From Diphasiastrum complanatum (lineage: Eukaryota; Streptophyta; Lycopodiopsida; Lycopodiales; Lycopodiaceae): 64,000 bases of DNA. Below, in pieces: positions 38,470 through 52,900 of the stretch; positions within the stretch are counted from its first letter, which is position 1; each line of letters begins with the position of its first letter. The position numbers and the translations under genes were made by a program. The DNA lies in assembly GCA_029204225.1 (NCBI GenBank), contig CM055102.1:26514922-26578921 (forward strand). The letters run 5' to 3'. Below the pieces are notes generated by a model. The model was not told where the DNA came from and did no database searches. It saw nothing but the letters and a program-made list of their open reading frames with translations.

Positions 38470-39928
38470 AATATAGATCTTCCTTTGATAAAGCATGTGT
38501 GGGTGGAAAGACTAGATCAATGGAGACAGACAGCTAACTTCCCAGCCAAAACTTTTGCTTTAATTTTGTAATCACTTTTTAGCATTGTTAGGAAGTTGTA
38601 AACCTTTTATCGTGGTAGGCGGAAATTTTTTGTTTACTAACTTCATCAAACCTTCGGTAGCAAAGTCTGGGAGGATGTCTGTTGCATTGGCAGTGCACTG
38701 CCTTGAAGCTCATAAGGTCATGTTTAAGAATGTTCCCTTCATGTTTTTTTGTCAGAGGGACTTGAGGGCATCCAGGAAATCATCCTTTATAAGGGATATG
38801 CCTCCAGAGTGTTTTTGAGTTTTCCAAGGATTGTCCTATTGGTTCCATAATACAGATAATACAATGTGTTTTGCATACCAATATCGTAAATCTCCTTTCA
38901 TGACACATGTTTTTGGGCGTATGATGAACATAAAATCTATTTACAAGCTGCATTCCACATCACAATTTCAGGCATGGGCCTTTGATTAAAAGATATCACT
39001 TTACCATCTTTGATGCCTTTCAAGGCCTTTCAGTGTGTAGTTAATCATGCAATTCACCATAGCAATAAGAGTATCAAGCAAGGAACTTGTCTCGCTGTCA
39101 ATAAAAGAAGGAACATCCACTGGATCGTTGTACATAACAAGACCAAATATTTAATAGCACTCAAGACTAGCAAATTGAATATCACTAATCATACAAATAG
39201 TATGGTTTGGGAGTGAAAAGGTACATTTGCAAAAGTAGAATGGATAAATACCCAATACACCTTTCTTCTACATTCAAAATTCTGTTGATGATGATATGTA
39301 GTGCAATTCATATATTAGTATCACGTGCCCCTGGTGAGATCAAGATCTGACAAATAAAAACCCATACCCTTGGACTCCCAACACCTCATGATTCAAGGTT
39401 GCTTACAAGTTACAAACTAACGCCATGGCTGTGCAAGGAATCTAATGCACTATATGTCTCTTTATCATGCATTTTCTCATCGCATTTGTTATTTGAAAGC
39501 TCTCCATCACTGTTATCTCTAAGCTCTCTCAACCTTTTTCTCCCAAATTTTTCTGTTCATTTTTTGGACTGAGAAACCCTAATTCCTCTTTAGCTTCCTC
39601 CACAGCCAGCTAGATAAACATGGTAGTTCAATGCCATACTTCCAAGAATCTTATAACAAACTGCAAAGAAACTAGTTAATAGCTTCATGCTACTTTGATT
39701 CCAAAGACGTTGCAGTCATAAAACTCATCACCATTCGTGTTAGCGCCACCCAAGAACACAAAGAACTGGGCATGAGCAAGAAAAAATTAAAAAAATCTCA
39801 GCAACCTCAAAGTTTGGACAAAGTAACTCAGTCTTTGGTTGAAATATCACTGAGCATCAGAAAATATACAGTTGATATACAGATAAAACTGGGTACAAAG
39901 CTCTTTGGCTTTTAATAACAAGAAAGCT
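38470..39928. other. No gene recognised; downstream flank of the Fes1-like gene
   Basis: No conserved frame. It should contain the 3'UTR and polyadenylation site of the minus-strand Fes1-like gene near 39900, but no canonical AATAAA on the minus strand is evident just below the stop. Confidence 0.4.
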
Positions 39929-40442
39929 TCAATCATGTGATTCTGTAGGGTGGCCTGCTTGCAGCAGCAGAACTGGTTTCTCAGCATCACTCCCTTGAGC
40001 AGGACTACCCCTTGGAGGTGCCGCCAAACTCCTCAAGCTTGGTTCAAACATTCCACTAGCAACATCAGGTGGAGGGGCAGATTGATCTTCCTCACCAGGA
40101 AGTACCAATAAACCATCTTCTCTTAAAGAGGATGGTTGGTTGAAACAAATTTGCCACAAAGAATCGATAAGTTGTCGTTCTTCCTTGACAGCTCGCAAGT
40201 CTTCAGGATTTAGTCCCTGTAGATTTTGAATACGCTCTGACAATGCATCTTTCAACTTCGTAGGATCTTCAATTTTCTGATTTTGCGCTATCTCTAACAA
40301 AGTATGAAGAGCCACTTGTCTGATATCCGAATCACTGCTACGTGCTAAACTAGTCAACAAACGTGGATATCCTAATTCACTAGCAACACCAGTATCCTTC
40401 GGATTTTCATGCAACAAATATTGTGCAAGTTGCAAAGCTTTT
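39929..40442 (-). CDS. FES1: Fes1-like exon 6, terminal
   Basis: Acceptor GGCTGATGCAG ends at 40443. It encodes KALQLAQYLLHENPKDTG through to the C-terminal ESHD and the stop. It contains the conserved block EERQLIDSLWQICFNQPSSL and LLVLPGE. The preceding intron (40443-50617) is about 10.2 kb. Confidence 0.93.
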
Positions 40443-43400
40443 CTGCATCAGCCAAATGAAAAATGAAGGTATCTTATATATCTTTGCCATGCAAAGTAGT
40501 TGACAAAACATAGCTGGTGAATGAGTCAGAACGGCTGGAGATAGGAAAATAGAACAAATAATGGAATCTATATGAAAATTTTGACAAAACTATGTGAAAT
40601 TGTGAGATAACCTTAATGTTTACCAGGTTAATAAAATTAAATATGCAGTAGTTGATACCCTTGGATCGACCCAAATACTTACGAAAAATAAGAGCAATCC
40701 ATCATGCAAGGCAACGACTGACTATATGCAAAGACCTCCGTAATTGGCTGGGGTCCAAATATTAATTGCTACTTTAACAATGCAAGGACAACAAGCCATT
40801 CCACATTTACAGGGAATTAGAACTACCATTGAAGCTGAGTTTACACCACCAGAGGAGGTCAGGAGAGCTTTGTAGTGGCTTAGCTGGAGTAAGGTAGCTT
40901 GTCCTCAATCTTTGATATGGCAGTGTCAAAGGTGGAATTTTCCACTCGGACTTTCAAGAGGTGGTCTTTAGAAGATTTGATATAGTGTTGGGTGTGCAGT
41001 GCAACAGCCAGATACAATCCATCATCCATTTCGTAAGTATTCATTTGAATAAAATAAACTAAAAGTGGAGGTAAACGTTAAAGGAGCTCTTGCAGAGCAG
41101 AATTCAATTTTTGCCAGGCAACCACACGAGATGGTAAATAAGAAACAAGCATAATCTTGTCTTTTATTTACCATCTTGTGTACTCATGTTTGGAATAATG
41201 GTTTGACTTTAGAAGGACATCATGAGAGAATGAGGAAATGAGAAACAAAAGAAGATTAAATCCTATTGTAGGTTCTTTTTCTGATATTTTTCCAAAAGAT
41301 TTACCTTTTGGTCTTCCTCCTCATTCTCTTGAACATGGAATAGAGATAGCACCTAGCAGTAAACTTATTAAAGAACACCCTAAATACTATGCCCAAAAAA
41401 GAGAAAGAGATTGAAAAACAAGGAGAAGGGTTGCATCTAAAAGTACATGTGGCACATGTGGTTCCAAAATGGCTCTGGATTTCAAAATCAGAACGTTCCA
41501 GAAAAGAATGAATGATCATTCTTGTGGCGCCAGAGGGGGTGGGGCGCTTTCTTACAAAGTTGTAAAATAGACATTTTGTATAAAAAATAACCATAAATAA
41601 TATCGTTTATTGTGAATACAAAGCATGTTCAGATCTGAAGTAATGACACGTCTCCGTATGTGGTTTTGTAGTTGTTACGGGTTTCGGGTCAAAATAATGA
41701 TAACAATCATTGCATTGTGTAACCAATAACCAACACGCAAAGTCTCGACTAGCAACCAACAACCAATCTATGAACAGGTAGCTTATTGGACAATGCATTT
41801 GCACTTATAAACTTATAAGTTAGAACTTAGAAGGACGTCATATAGGGCTCATCCAACAACTTCGCTGAGTCAAAAAAGCATCATGAACTGCTGTCATATA
41901 GATTTTGTCACAGTGGTGGAATGTGTGTCCTGAAACCAGCCTGACCCAAAGCATGTACTCCTCGTGTCTCTGCATCGCTGCTAATTACTGACCAAAATAT
42001 AGTGCCATAAAGCTTAGCCACAATGTGCGCGATCAGAATGGTTCGATAACTGTCAGGCTTCATTATGGATGGGGTATATGATGTTGGAACACCATGACCA
42101 AGGAAAACCAAAAATGACTGCATGATTAAGGGGTGAAGCCAAGAAGGGGGAAAGTATAGTGGCATGAATCAGTTGGGTTTTCAATCTCTCAATGGCAAGG
42201 GAAACATACTCAATCCAATGATGTAGATCTCTCAGCAAAAGAGGTGGGGCCCGAGGGATAAACTCACACAAAAAAGCACCAGAGGAGGAGGAACTACAAA
42301 GGGTATCAACAAGGGGCTTCCCTTCAAAGGTCTCATATGAGCGCTTTTTATAACGACATGGATATAAAAACGTCTAATGTTATGGAGATGAGGAGAAGAG
42401 GAAGATGGTGCATAAATGACTTGTAGGTGGACGTCTTTACATACATCATCAAACCAAAGAATTGTGGCTCATCTGCATTCACAATAGTGGACATAAGAGC
42501 AAAGTTAGTCTCTTGTCTCTCATGAGACCTAAGAGATCTTCTGACACCCTGTTCACTGTTCTCTCCTTCTTCCATCATTTGACCCTCTTTGATTGTTTCC
42601 CAGTACCACCTAGGTAGCTTCTTCCTAGCGGTAGGTGATGTGGATGGTGACCACGTATCCCATGGTACTGTCTTCCGTTTGTCCCCAACTTCGGCTTCGA
42701 GTACTTGACCAAAAAGAGGTCTCGAACTAGTGGGTTCGATTTCCTGTTGTTGCTCTTGCACTTGAGGCTCATAGGACTCTTGTCTAGGCTCCTCATCCGT
42801 GGAATCAATCAAGGGTATGAACTCAGAAATTCCATCCTTCTCTTGCTCCTGTATCTTGGGTGAATGCTCTTCATCAAAGATGACATCTCGACTTAGGATC
42901 TTCTTACTGTTTTCGAGATCATATAGCACATAGGCTTTCTCACCTTCACTATACCCAAGGAAGATACACTTCACGGATTTTGCATCAAGTTCCTTCCGCA
43001 AGTCCTTTGGTATATGTGCATATGCCGTACACCCAAATACTAGTAGGCTGCCCACTTTGGGCTTTTGCCACTATATGCTTCTTCTGGCGTGATTCTTTCA
43101 ACTGCTTTGGTTGGACTTCTATTCAATAGAAAAACAGCAGTTGCTACCGCTTCCACCCAAAAGGAATTTGGCAACCCCTTTGCCTTGAGCATGCTCCTCG
43201 CACACTCAACTATAGACCTGTTTTTCCGCTCAGCCACGCCGTTCTGCTGCGGTGTATGTGGAGCAGTAAACTGTCTCTTTATCCCACATGCTTTGCAAAG
43301 GTCTTTGAACTCATCAGAAATATACTCACCACCCTTATCTGACCTGAGAGTCTTTAACCTCTTCCCTGTGTGGTTTTCCACCATAGCTTTCCACTGTTTA

Positions 43401-46400
43401 AGTATTTGAACGCTTCAGATTTCAGCTTCAGAAAATAGACCCATACCTTCCGTGAGAAATCATTTACGAAGGTCATGAGATAGTATGCCCCCCTGCTGAT
43501 TTGACCTGCATGGGACCGCATAAATCTGAATGCACAAGCTCAAGAATACCCTTGGCCCTAGTAGCTTTTTCCTTTGGGAACTTTTTCCTCTGTTGCTTCC
43601 CTAGTGCACAAGCCTCACATGTATCTAAAGAAGACTTAATGCTAGGAAGATCTACTACCATGTTGTGCTTGTTCAAAACTTGCAAACTTTTATAGCTCAA
43701 ATGACCATATCTCTCGTGCCAAAGCTTGTCCCAATTAGTATCCCCTGCTGACAAGGCCTCTTGGCTAGGAATGGTTGTGTAAAGCTTGTAAAGATCTCCT
43801 TCTTGCATTCCCTTGGCTACCACCTTGAAGCTTTGATCTTTGTCTTTTACCAAACATGTAGATTCGTCAAACTCTACCACGATGGTAATGGCACCAACAG
43901 ATAGCAAGTTCTCAGCCAACCCTGGTACATGCAACACACTCTTGATTTCCTTCACCTCACTTGGTGACAGCTGCACTGCAACTGTGCCTTTGCCCCTCAC
44001 CATACGTGTAGAATTATCTCCAAGGCATACATGCTGACCATCTCCTGTCTCCTCATAGGTGTTGAACCAGTGTCTATGAGGTGTCATGTGCTTTGAGGCT
44101 CCAGAATCAATGTACCATCCACCAAATGTGGATTCAGATGATAGGGCTACGGTGAATAGTTCAAGCCCACCAAATTGCTCCTCCTCTGCAACTTTTTCAA
44201 CAAAGTGACCCTGCTGGTTCTTTCCCTTCTTCTGATCACTTTGCTTCTTCCTGCATTCAAAAGCAAAATGTCCATACTTGCCACAATAGTTGCAGTTCCC
44301 CTTCCTCTTGGGTGCAGATGAGGAATTGGTGCTTGACTCCTCTCCAACCTGTAACTTGTACACCTGCTGCTCCAAGCTTTGCTTTGAGTTCTTCTTTTTG
44401 ATATTGCCTTTCTTCTGAAAGTTTTGCGTCTTCTTAGAAGCAAATGCATGCTCTGGATTATCTTCCCTTTCAGAAAAATTCTTCCTTCTCATCTCCTCCT
44501 GTAAAAGAAGACCACATAACTCCCCAAAGGTTGGGAGTTTCTCCCTAGCAGAAAGGGACATCACATAGTCTTGATAGTTGAATGACAAGCTATTCAAGAC
44601 TATGGGGACAATACTCCTGTCACTTACTGTCTCTCCAACTGAAACAAGCCGGTCCATTAGATCCTTGACCTTTGTGATATGATCACCAATTGTTGTACCT
44701 GCTTCCATCTTGAGAGTATGTAACCTGTTTTGCAAATACACCAGCTTGGCTGAATCCACTGTTTCAAACATAGACTTCAGAATAGTCCAAGCATCCACTG
44801 CATCCCTTGCATTGCAAATGTGAGGAATAATATTGTCCCTGATTGAGGAGGCTAAGGCCAAGAGGGAGCGTGTATACTGTTGCTTTGTGGATTTCCGCAA
44901 GGCCTTTGATTCTGTGCCTAGACATCTATTGATACAGAGACTTCACGATCGAGGCTTTCAGGAGGATACTATACAGGCAGTAGTAGCATTGTACATGCAA
45001 GTTATTGGCAAGGTCCAACTATCAGGAGCTATCTCACCGGAGGTGGTTAGTACTATTGAGGTAAAACAGGGATGTCCACTCCCTCCTACACTCTTTGGTC
45101 TTTTATATTGTTCGAGCTGGAGCATGTTATACGGAGAGATGGCGGGGAAGGATATACATTGGGCGACCTCATTATTGTTATCCTCCTGTATGCCGATAAT
45201 GTGGTTTTGCTTTCACGGGCGAGAGAGGGTTTGCAGCGACACTTAGACGCTCTTCATTCTTTCTGCACACGATGGGGTTTGTCAGTGAATGTGGCCAACA
45301 CTAAGGTTATGGTGTTCAACACCTCTAGGTCTTTCATGATGCGGCAGGAGCTTCTATGGGATGGTCATCCACTGGAGGCTGTTGATTCATATACAAACCT
45401 AGGGGTACTTTTTTTGGGGCCCACGTTCAACATGAGACATGCAGCTATTTCTCGGGTACGGAAGGGCCATGCCTCACTGGTAGATTTGGAGAGACTATGC
45501 TTCAGTTCACACATCAGAGATGCGACTAGTAAGTGCCAGCTCTTTGACACTATGGTTGTGCCCTCAGCTATGTATGCCTCCGATACATGGAGCACTGGTC
45601 TGACAGCTACTGATTGGTCATATATCTCCCGGCTCCAGATTCATTTGCTCTCCAGGATGATACGAGCTAAGCCCTTAGTACCACACCATATTATAGTGGC
45701 GGAGTTCGCAGTCCCCCCCATTCAGATTGAGGCCTTATTTCATATTGTGACTTTTATACAGAGGTTGGATGATCTTCAGGACGGGGGTACACACTATGTT
45801 GTTGCGGCTCTATCCTCATCCCGACGCCTACACTTAGAGGGACACCTTTTCTCATGGTATTCCCAGGCTTGTCGTCTCCTCTCCACATTGGGTATCCAGA
45901 TCACTGACCTACCTGCGGGCACCCACCAGTACGTCAAAGGCCTCCTCTACAGATCATATCTTCATATCACTTGACAGGGTCCATTGGGGACCAAGAGTGA
46001 GTTTTATCTTTATCATACACACTTTCTATCTCTTGACCCAGCTAGTTGCCCCATAGTATATGGTTACTTGTTGAGGAGTATATCACACAGATTGCGAATA
46101 GAGATGGGTCAGTTTCGGGTTTCCTCGCATCAGCTGGCCATTGAGACCGGCAGATACAGTGGCACCCCACGAGAGGACCGGCTTTGTAGCATGTGTTCTA
46201 TGCATGAGATTGAGGACGAATCACATTTCCTCTTCAGATGTCTAGCCTGCTACGAGATTCGGGGGAGGTACTACTACTTGTTTAGAGAGCACACAGCTAC
46301 ACTTTCTGCCTTGATATCTTATGAGGACCCCAAATGTGTCGCATTGATGATCCGGGAGATGTCAGACTTGAGGAGGAGGAGACTCGATATTGATACACTT

Positions 46401-46850
46401 CTCTGATACAATTGAGCATCAGTGAGTGCATATCCCATCGGAGACAGAGATCCAAGGTACCCATAGGCTACGATTCAGATGGAGAGGCCGAAATTCCAGA
46501 CAACTCCATACATCAGCAGTAGAGACCATGTCAACGGCCAGAGAGACAATCAGCTTTTAGGCCACAGCCCAGAGCGACACGGCAGTAGAGACGACACCGA
46601 CAGCCTACCCGGCGGCAAAGGTCCATGGCACATCCAGTGACACCTTCACAGCATACCATTCACCATTTCTTCCAGGCTGATAGGCATCATGATATACGAT
46701 TCCAGGCTGTTGGCAGCCATCTTAATGCATTGTATTTGCAGTTATTGTTTTATAGATGATTGAGCTTTAAGCTCCTAGTCTATGTGCACACTTGACATGT
46801 ACCTTTTCTGAGTCCTATGTACCTTAGGGTATTCAAGGACATTAATAAAA

Positions 46851-46937
<87 letters not shown>

Positions 46938-49900
46938 TAGATAGGTTTTTCTTTCGACAATTTATTCAAGGTACCCCGATCGCTATGTCGAGCGACAAGC
47001 AGCATTTCTTGCATATCCTGCAAGAAATCTCCAACTGCCTTTACCTTGAAACCTTTAGGCCTAGGAAGATGGGCACGAGGCTAGAAAACATACATCAATA
47101 GGAATGGCCAACACTCAATGCTTTGTGCTACTATACACAAACTCAACCATTGGGAAGTACCTTTCCCAATCTGACTGTCTCATGGAAACATATGCATGAA
47201 GCATATCTTCCATAGATTGGTTTGTCCCTAGACTCGAAGCAGTCTTCAATTTCTTGAAGACCGCTTGCCAAAATTTGCCAGTGAACTTTGAATCCCGATC
47301 ACTAACAATGGCATTTGGCAAACCGTACAACCTGAACAACTTTACCACGACAAACTGAGCAAGTTCTGAAGCTCTGACAATCATCTTGGTTAAAAGGGCT
47401 TGCGCCTTTGTGGTTAGCCTACCAACTACAACCCATATGCAAGGTTACAAGCCGATTCGAATCGGTTATTTGAACCGATTCGAACTGATTCAAACCGGCT
47501 AGCTCGGCTCGAATCGGGAAAAGGTTCGAACATTTTTTTAAATTGATTCTAAATTTGAACCTCGATTCCAACATGTCGATTCTCTGAAAATCTGAAATCT
47601 CCCCCCCTATTATTTTTGCTTTTCTTGTGAGATTTGAAAGAGAGTAGGGGTTTTTTCAAATCATTTGGTAGGAGCTTAATACAAGGTTCTACTCTTTTGT
47701 TTAACGATTCAAATAAGGTAGAGATAACAAAAAAACACTATGATACATTCTTGATTAGATCCAAGGCTACCGGAAACCATGAGAGCCAAAAATGCAGCAG
47801 AACCGGTTCGAACCGTGGTTCGCGGTTCGATGCAACCTTGCCCATATGACATCATTTTGCTTCCCCATCCAAGGAAGTCCAACTACAAAATCTATGGAGA
47901 TACCATGGAGATACTTTTCCACTTTCTTTCGGGGATTCCAACAGAAGCAATAAGTCAATTGCCTTAAGTCTTTCAACATTATTCACTTGGCATTGCCCGC
48001 ACTTGCAAACATATGCCTAGACTTGATCTTTAAGTTTTGGCCAGTAAAAGTTCCCCTTTACTAGATCAGGTGTTCTTCGTGTGCCTGGGTGACCCGCACA
48101 GGGGCTGTCATGATGGAATAATCTCTTGGTATTTTCCCGAGGAGAAATCTTAAGATCTACTTTCCAAGTTCAATACTAGATGCAGAATTTCCTGCCAAGA
48201 AATCTAGCCAGATCTGACCGCAATACCTGTCGGTTTTACACATCTCTAAGTGATAGATACAACTCGGATCAAATCTTAGAAAAGCTTAACTGATTAACCT
48301 CTCCAGTCCACAACTCAAGACATCCGCAACATAGTTAGACGTACCCTTTTGGTAAGTAACGTCATACTGGAATTAGTCACAATTGTAAACCTGGAGCCAT
48401 ATAAATAATGTCTCCAAATTTTAAGAGCATTTACAACATCAAAAAGTGCCTTATCGTAGTACCACCTTTGAGTAGGATCCAACACAGTGTTTCAAAGTTT
48501 CCAAACTTTGATTCAACTCTTCAATCCAATTTACCGAAGTCGAAAGGACTGAACCTACTGTGCCAACTGGTTTTCTTTGACGAGATTCATCAAGGGTAAT
48601 GCAATCACCGCGTAATCCATGATGAATCGATGGAAAAAACCTAGTGAACCCAAGAAAAGATTTGACTTTAGATATGGTCAACACAATAGCCCACTCACGA
48701 ACCTTACAAACCTTCCTCCCTTATATTATTAGTCATTAGTGCAAGTTGCTATGACATTTTTGCAGGTTGCATTCTTCATGGTAAACAAAATCTTTTAAAC
48801 ACCATGAATCACAATCCACGTCATTCATGCATTCAACCGTTTCCATAGCAAAAATCAAATACTAAGGAGAAATGCCAACATTTCCATTCAGTTCTATCAA
48901 AGAGCCATTATGCATAAAGGATAAACTATGAGTCTTATAGTCTTTTTTTAATGACTCGTTATGTACATAAAACCATTCCTTCCCAAGTGTTACATCTACT
49001 TTGTCCAAATTCATGATGTGAAAGTCTAGTTTACCCTTACAAGCTTGAATTTGAAAAGATGGACATAGAACTATCCAATCCCACACTTGACTTTCTGCTC
49101 CCGTGGCCAGCTTTACCACATAACGGTCGTCAATTTGCTTTGTTTCCACCTTCAGCTTCTACAACAATTTGGAGTTAATAAAATTGTGTGTAGAACCATC
49201 AAACAAAATTGTTATAGCTTGGTCACCTATGGTCCCATTCATCCAAATTAGGTTGTGGGGGCCAGATACCATCGTTTTAAAACAAAAATGCTCAAAACTA
49301 AACTAGCACCAAACGGATAAATCAATGCTAGAAAGGCTAAGAGTTACCCGGCATCCTAAACAAAGCCCCTTTAGCATTTTTCCATTTCTTTGTGCACCCG
49401 TTTGCAATATAACCTGACTCCATGCAACTAAAGCATAAGTTGTCACTTCTGGCCTCATGTTCAGGTGATATATTCTTCTGTGCCAAAGTTGATCTTCATT
49501 TTCTAGAGGTACGTAGAGTGCTCCTGGCAGCTCTGCTTGACCTGACAGTGTTCACAGTTGTAGAGTCTTGATGCCCTTGACATCGTGTCGGCTCCCATCG
49601 CCTAGAATCACTGCTCTGTTGTTCTCGAGTTCTCTGAAGTCGATCAAGATTCTTTTGTTGCAGGTGATGTGTGAGGTCGCTCCTGAATCGATGACTACAT
49701 CGTAGTCTTGTTCAGTGTAGCTTGTTGAAGCTTCATCGAATATCGTGAAAGCCTCATCACCTTTGTCTACATCTTTGGACGACTCTGCAACATTCACTTT
49801 TTCAGCTTTGTTGTTTCTTTTCGGGTTAAATCTGCAATTGTATGCAGAGTGCCCCTTCTTCTTGTAGTGCATGCAAGGTATTGTTGGGTTGAACCAGCAT

Positions 49901-52900
49901 CTATTGGCTGTGTCCCCTGGTTTGTGACAATGATCACAGGAAGAAGATTGTTGGTTGTTGTTGCCTCTGCTCGAAGACTTTGTGTTCGTCCTGGTCCAGG
50001 GACCTTTAAAAGGACACCCAGACTTGATATGTAGGGGCAGCTACACAACAAGTATTCAGAACATGTGGCCTTCGGCTGTGATATATAAAGGGTATCAGGG
50101 GCATCAGCTAGGGTATGTCACTACTTGGGGTCTGAACTCATGAGAGCACTAAAGTAATTGTCCTGAGTGCGCAAGGCATCTGCCTACATGGGATGCGCTA
50201 TGGTGTGTTATCAAATGCCAAAGCTACTACTTGGTGGATTGATCAGTTATTCCATTGTCGTCTCCCAGGCTCGAAAATGAGTACGAGCTTGTGATCTAAT
50301 TAGTGGAGGTGAGCTATATGTCAAATGTCCAACACTTACAGGTTGTACTTATATTCAGTACAATCCAGCGGGTGACCAATTGGCAGGCTTTTCACCTTTC
50401 CTGTGCATGACATTGTGTTTGAACCAAGTCACATGTCCTATCATTGTAAAAACAGTTTGCCGATTGGGCATCCCTGCAGAGCTGAAAAACCAATGGCTTA
50501 GCATATAAAATTTCCCAGGAACAATGTTCCCTTTCCTATCTGTTTCAGCTAAGTTTAGTACAATATACCACTTTATGGGAATAGACATCAATTCATTGAT
50601 GTAAGCAAAACCAATACCTTTGAAGCTTTGGAGTATCAGATGTAAGCGCATCCTTTAATGCTGAAAACCCATTTGCGAGACGGAATGCACCAATTCCAGA
50701 TTTGTTATGCCGAATTAATGCTGGTACACGAAGCAGCTAATGTCAACATTGCATTCCACATTATAACAAAGAGAATTAAGCATTAAAACATTTAGCTTTT
50801 TATGTTGACAAGTTTCCTCACTAAAACTAAATATCACTTTCGATTCACATGACTCCAGAAATGTCAGGGACTATAGGTCATCAAAGCACAAGTAAAATGT
50901 AACATGAGAATCAGTAATAAAATGGATTCACAAATCATTGAAATACCTGCCCATGAATGGACAAATACCATCAAAGTAAAAAATGACCCACAATGAACAA
51001 GAAAGCCCCAGTTCCTGAACTAATCAGGTAGATGTCACTGTTTTTTTATGAAGTCACTTTACAAATTCCAAGCATGGGCCAGAAATTGAACTAGGCAAAG
51101 AAATGTATTTCTCATGCTCGAACTTAGGAATGGAAGCACGATACTGACTGATTAAGTAGAAACTTTTACTTCATAAGCTTTAAAGGTTGCTCGAGCACCA
51201 AACAACCTAACTGGACCCAACTCTACCCATAACAATAGCAAGATGCCCAGCTAAGTGAAGACTCGGATGAAGAATAATCCGATTCTTGCATGCTCCCTTC
51301 TGACTAAGAAAGAGGATAATCTTCTCAGTTTTCTGGAGCTGTCAAGTGCACCCAACTCTGCCCATAACAACAGCAACATGCCCATCTAAGTGAAGACTCA
51401 GGCGAGGAATAATCTGACTCTTGCATTTTTAGCTATGAAAGGGGGTAATCTTTTCTGTAGCTGACAAGTGCAGATCAGCACAGAAACTCTCTTTGTGTGT
51501 GGAAGGCAGTGGATCTACAGGAAAGTTGCACCTATTTTCTTCCCATGTGCTTGAATGTCTTTAGATGCATTTGTGTTGTGCTAGAAAAAGAAAAATGCAT
51601 GATATTACTGAGACCAAAGGAGATATCATTGTAATGGTATGTCATTGCAATATTAGCAGTCAATAGCATGACACTATTGTCGAAAGTATAACATAAATGC
51701 CTAGAAAGAGCATTTTTTGTCCACTACTAAACAAACGTCCTGTCACTTAACAAAAGCAGAGTGAAGGAGCAGGAGAAATGTTTTGGACACCAGACCACTT
51801 CCTGCATATTCATGAATACTTGCATTAACTGGCACATTGGACTCTGTCTTGAAAGAGTTAGTGCATGAAGAAATAATGACTGATAGCTGCCTAAAAGTTA
51901 ACCATAGCACTTCAGTCTTTTCCTAAAAATCTCATGATTGATGTCCTCAAATTAGACGGTATGGGTATTGTAGAGCCACTACTTTGACTATGTATGACTC
52001 AAAACGAGGTGAAGCCAGAGAATTCAAAGAAAATTTCAAGATTTCAAAGTACTGAGACCTTCTATGAAAGATCTGAGTCTGCACTTCACCTCTGTGATAG
52101 AAACTCAGTAAATTGTTGTACAAATGTATGAAGGCTAATATGGTCATAAGTTCCTGCATGTGACCTGCTGGGGTGAGTAGGGATGTCAAGGATATACAAA
52201 GACTTTGTGGTTGGACTCCATAGAGTTGAAAATTGCACATCTCCTTCGTTATGTCAGGTATTAAAATAGCATGAATATCAAAAGTAAAAACTCAAACATT
52301 AAATCTGAACCATAGTCATTGCACTTGCAGACGATCCAGCTGAGTGGTCAGAGCTTCTTTTAAAGTGGAAAGAATCAAAGAGCTGTGGAAGTTACCAAGT
52401 AGCATGGTCCACATCATAGAATATGAGATCAGTTACAGACTTGGCAGCAGAGAGGACAATCAGCAACTCAATCAAATACCACTAATCACATGAGTAAAAT
52501 GGATTTACTGTGCATAATCTGCCATGATGCAGAGACAAAGAATGCAAAAGTTACATATGTAACTTACATGAGATTGCACCCAGAGCTTTTGTTCGAACTG
52601 TATCATCTGAATCAGATGTGAAATTTGTAAGAAGATATTCCAACCCTCGTGTATCCATCACTTGCTGCTGACTCTTTGGGTTGTTCTGAACCATAGTACT
52701 GATGACTTCTGCTGCCCTTGCACGAACAGGTGCGTCAGGATCCTTCAGAAATCCCAACAGAGGTACCAGCCCTCCTATTGTATGGAGATCTGCATCATTC
52801 AGCAGTAAGCCTGTCATCGTTCAAAGAGAGAAGCAAGAAACAACCACGCAGTCTGACACATGGAAAAAGCCAATCTTTAAACCCAAAAGTCACTCCAAAG

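Noticed and set aside
44833..45246. A host gene starting at 44833
   Set aside because: The frame is LINE reverse transcriptase motif A/B sequence that begins at the copia junction, not a real start codon.
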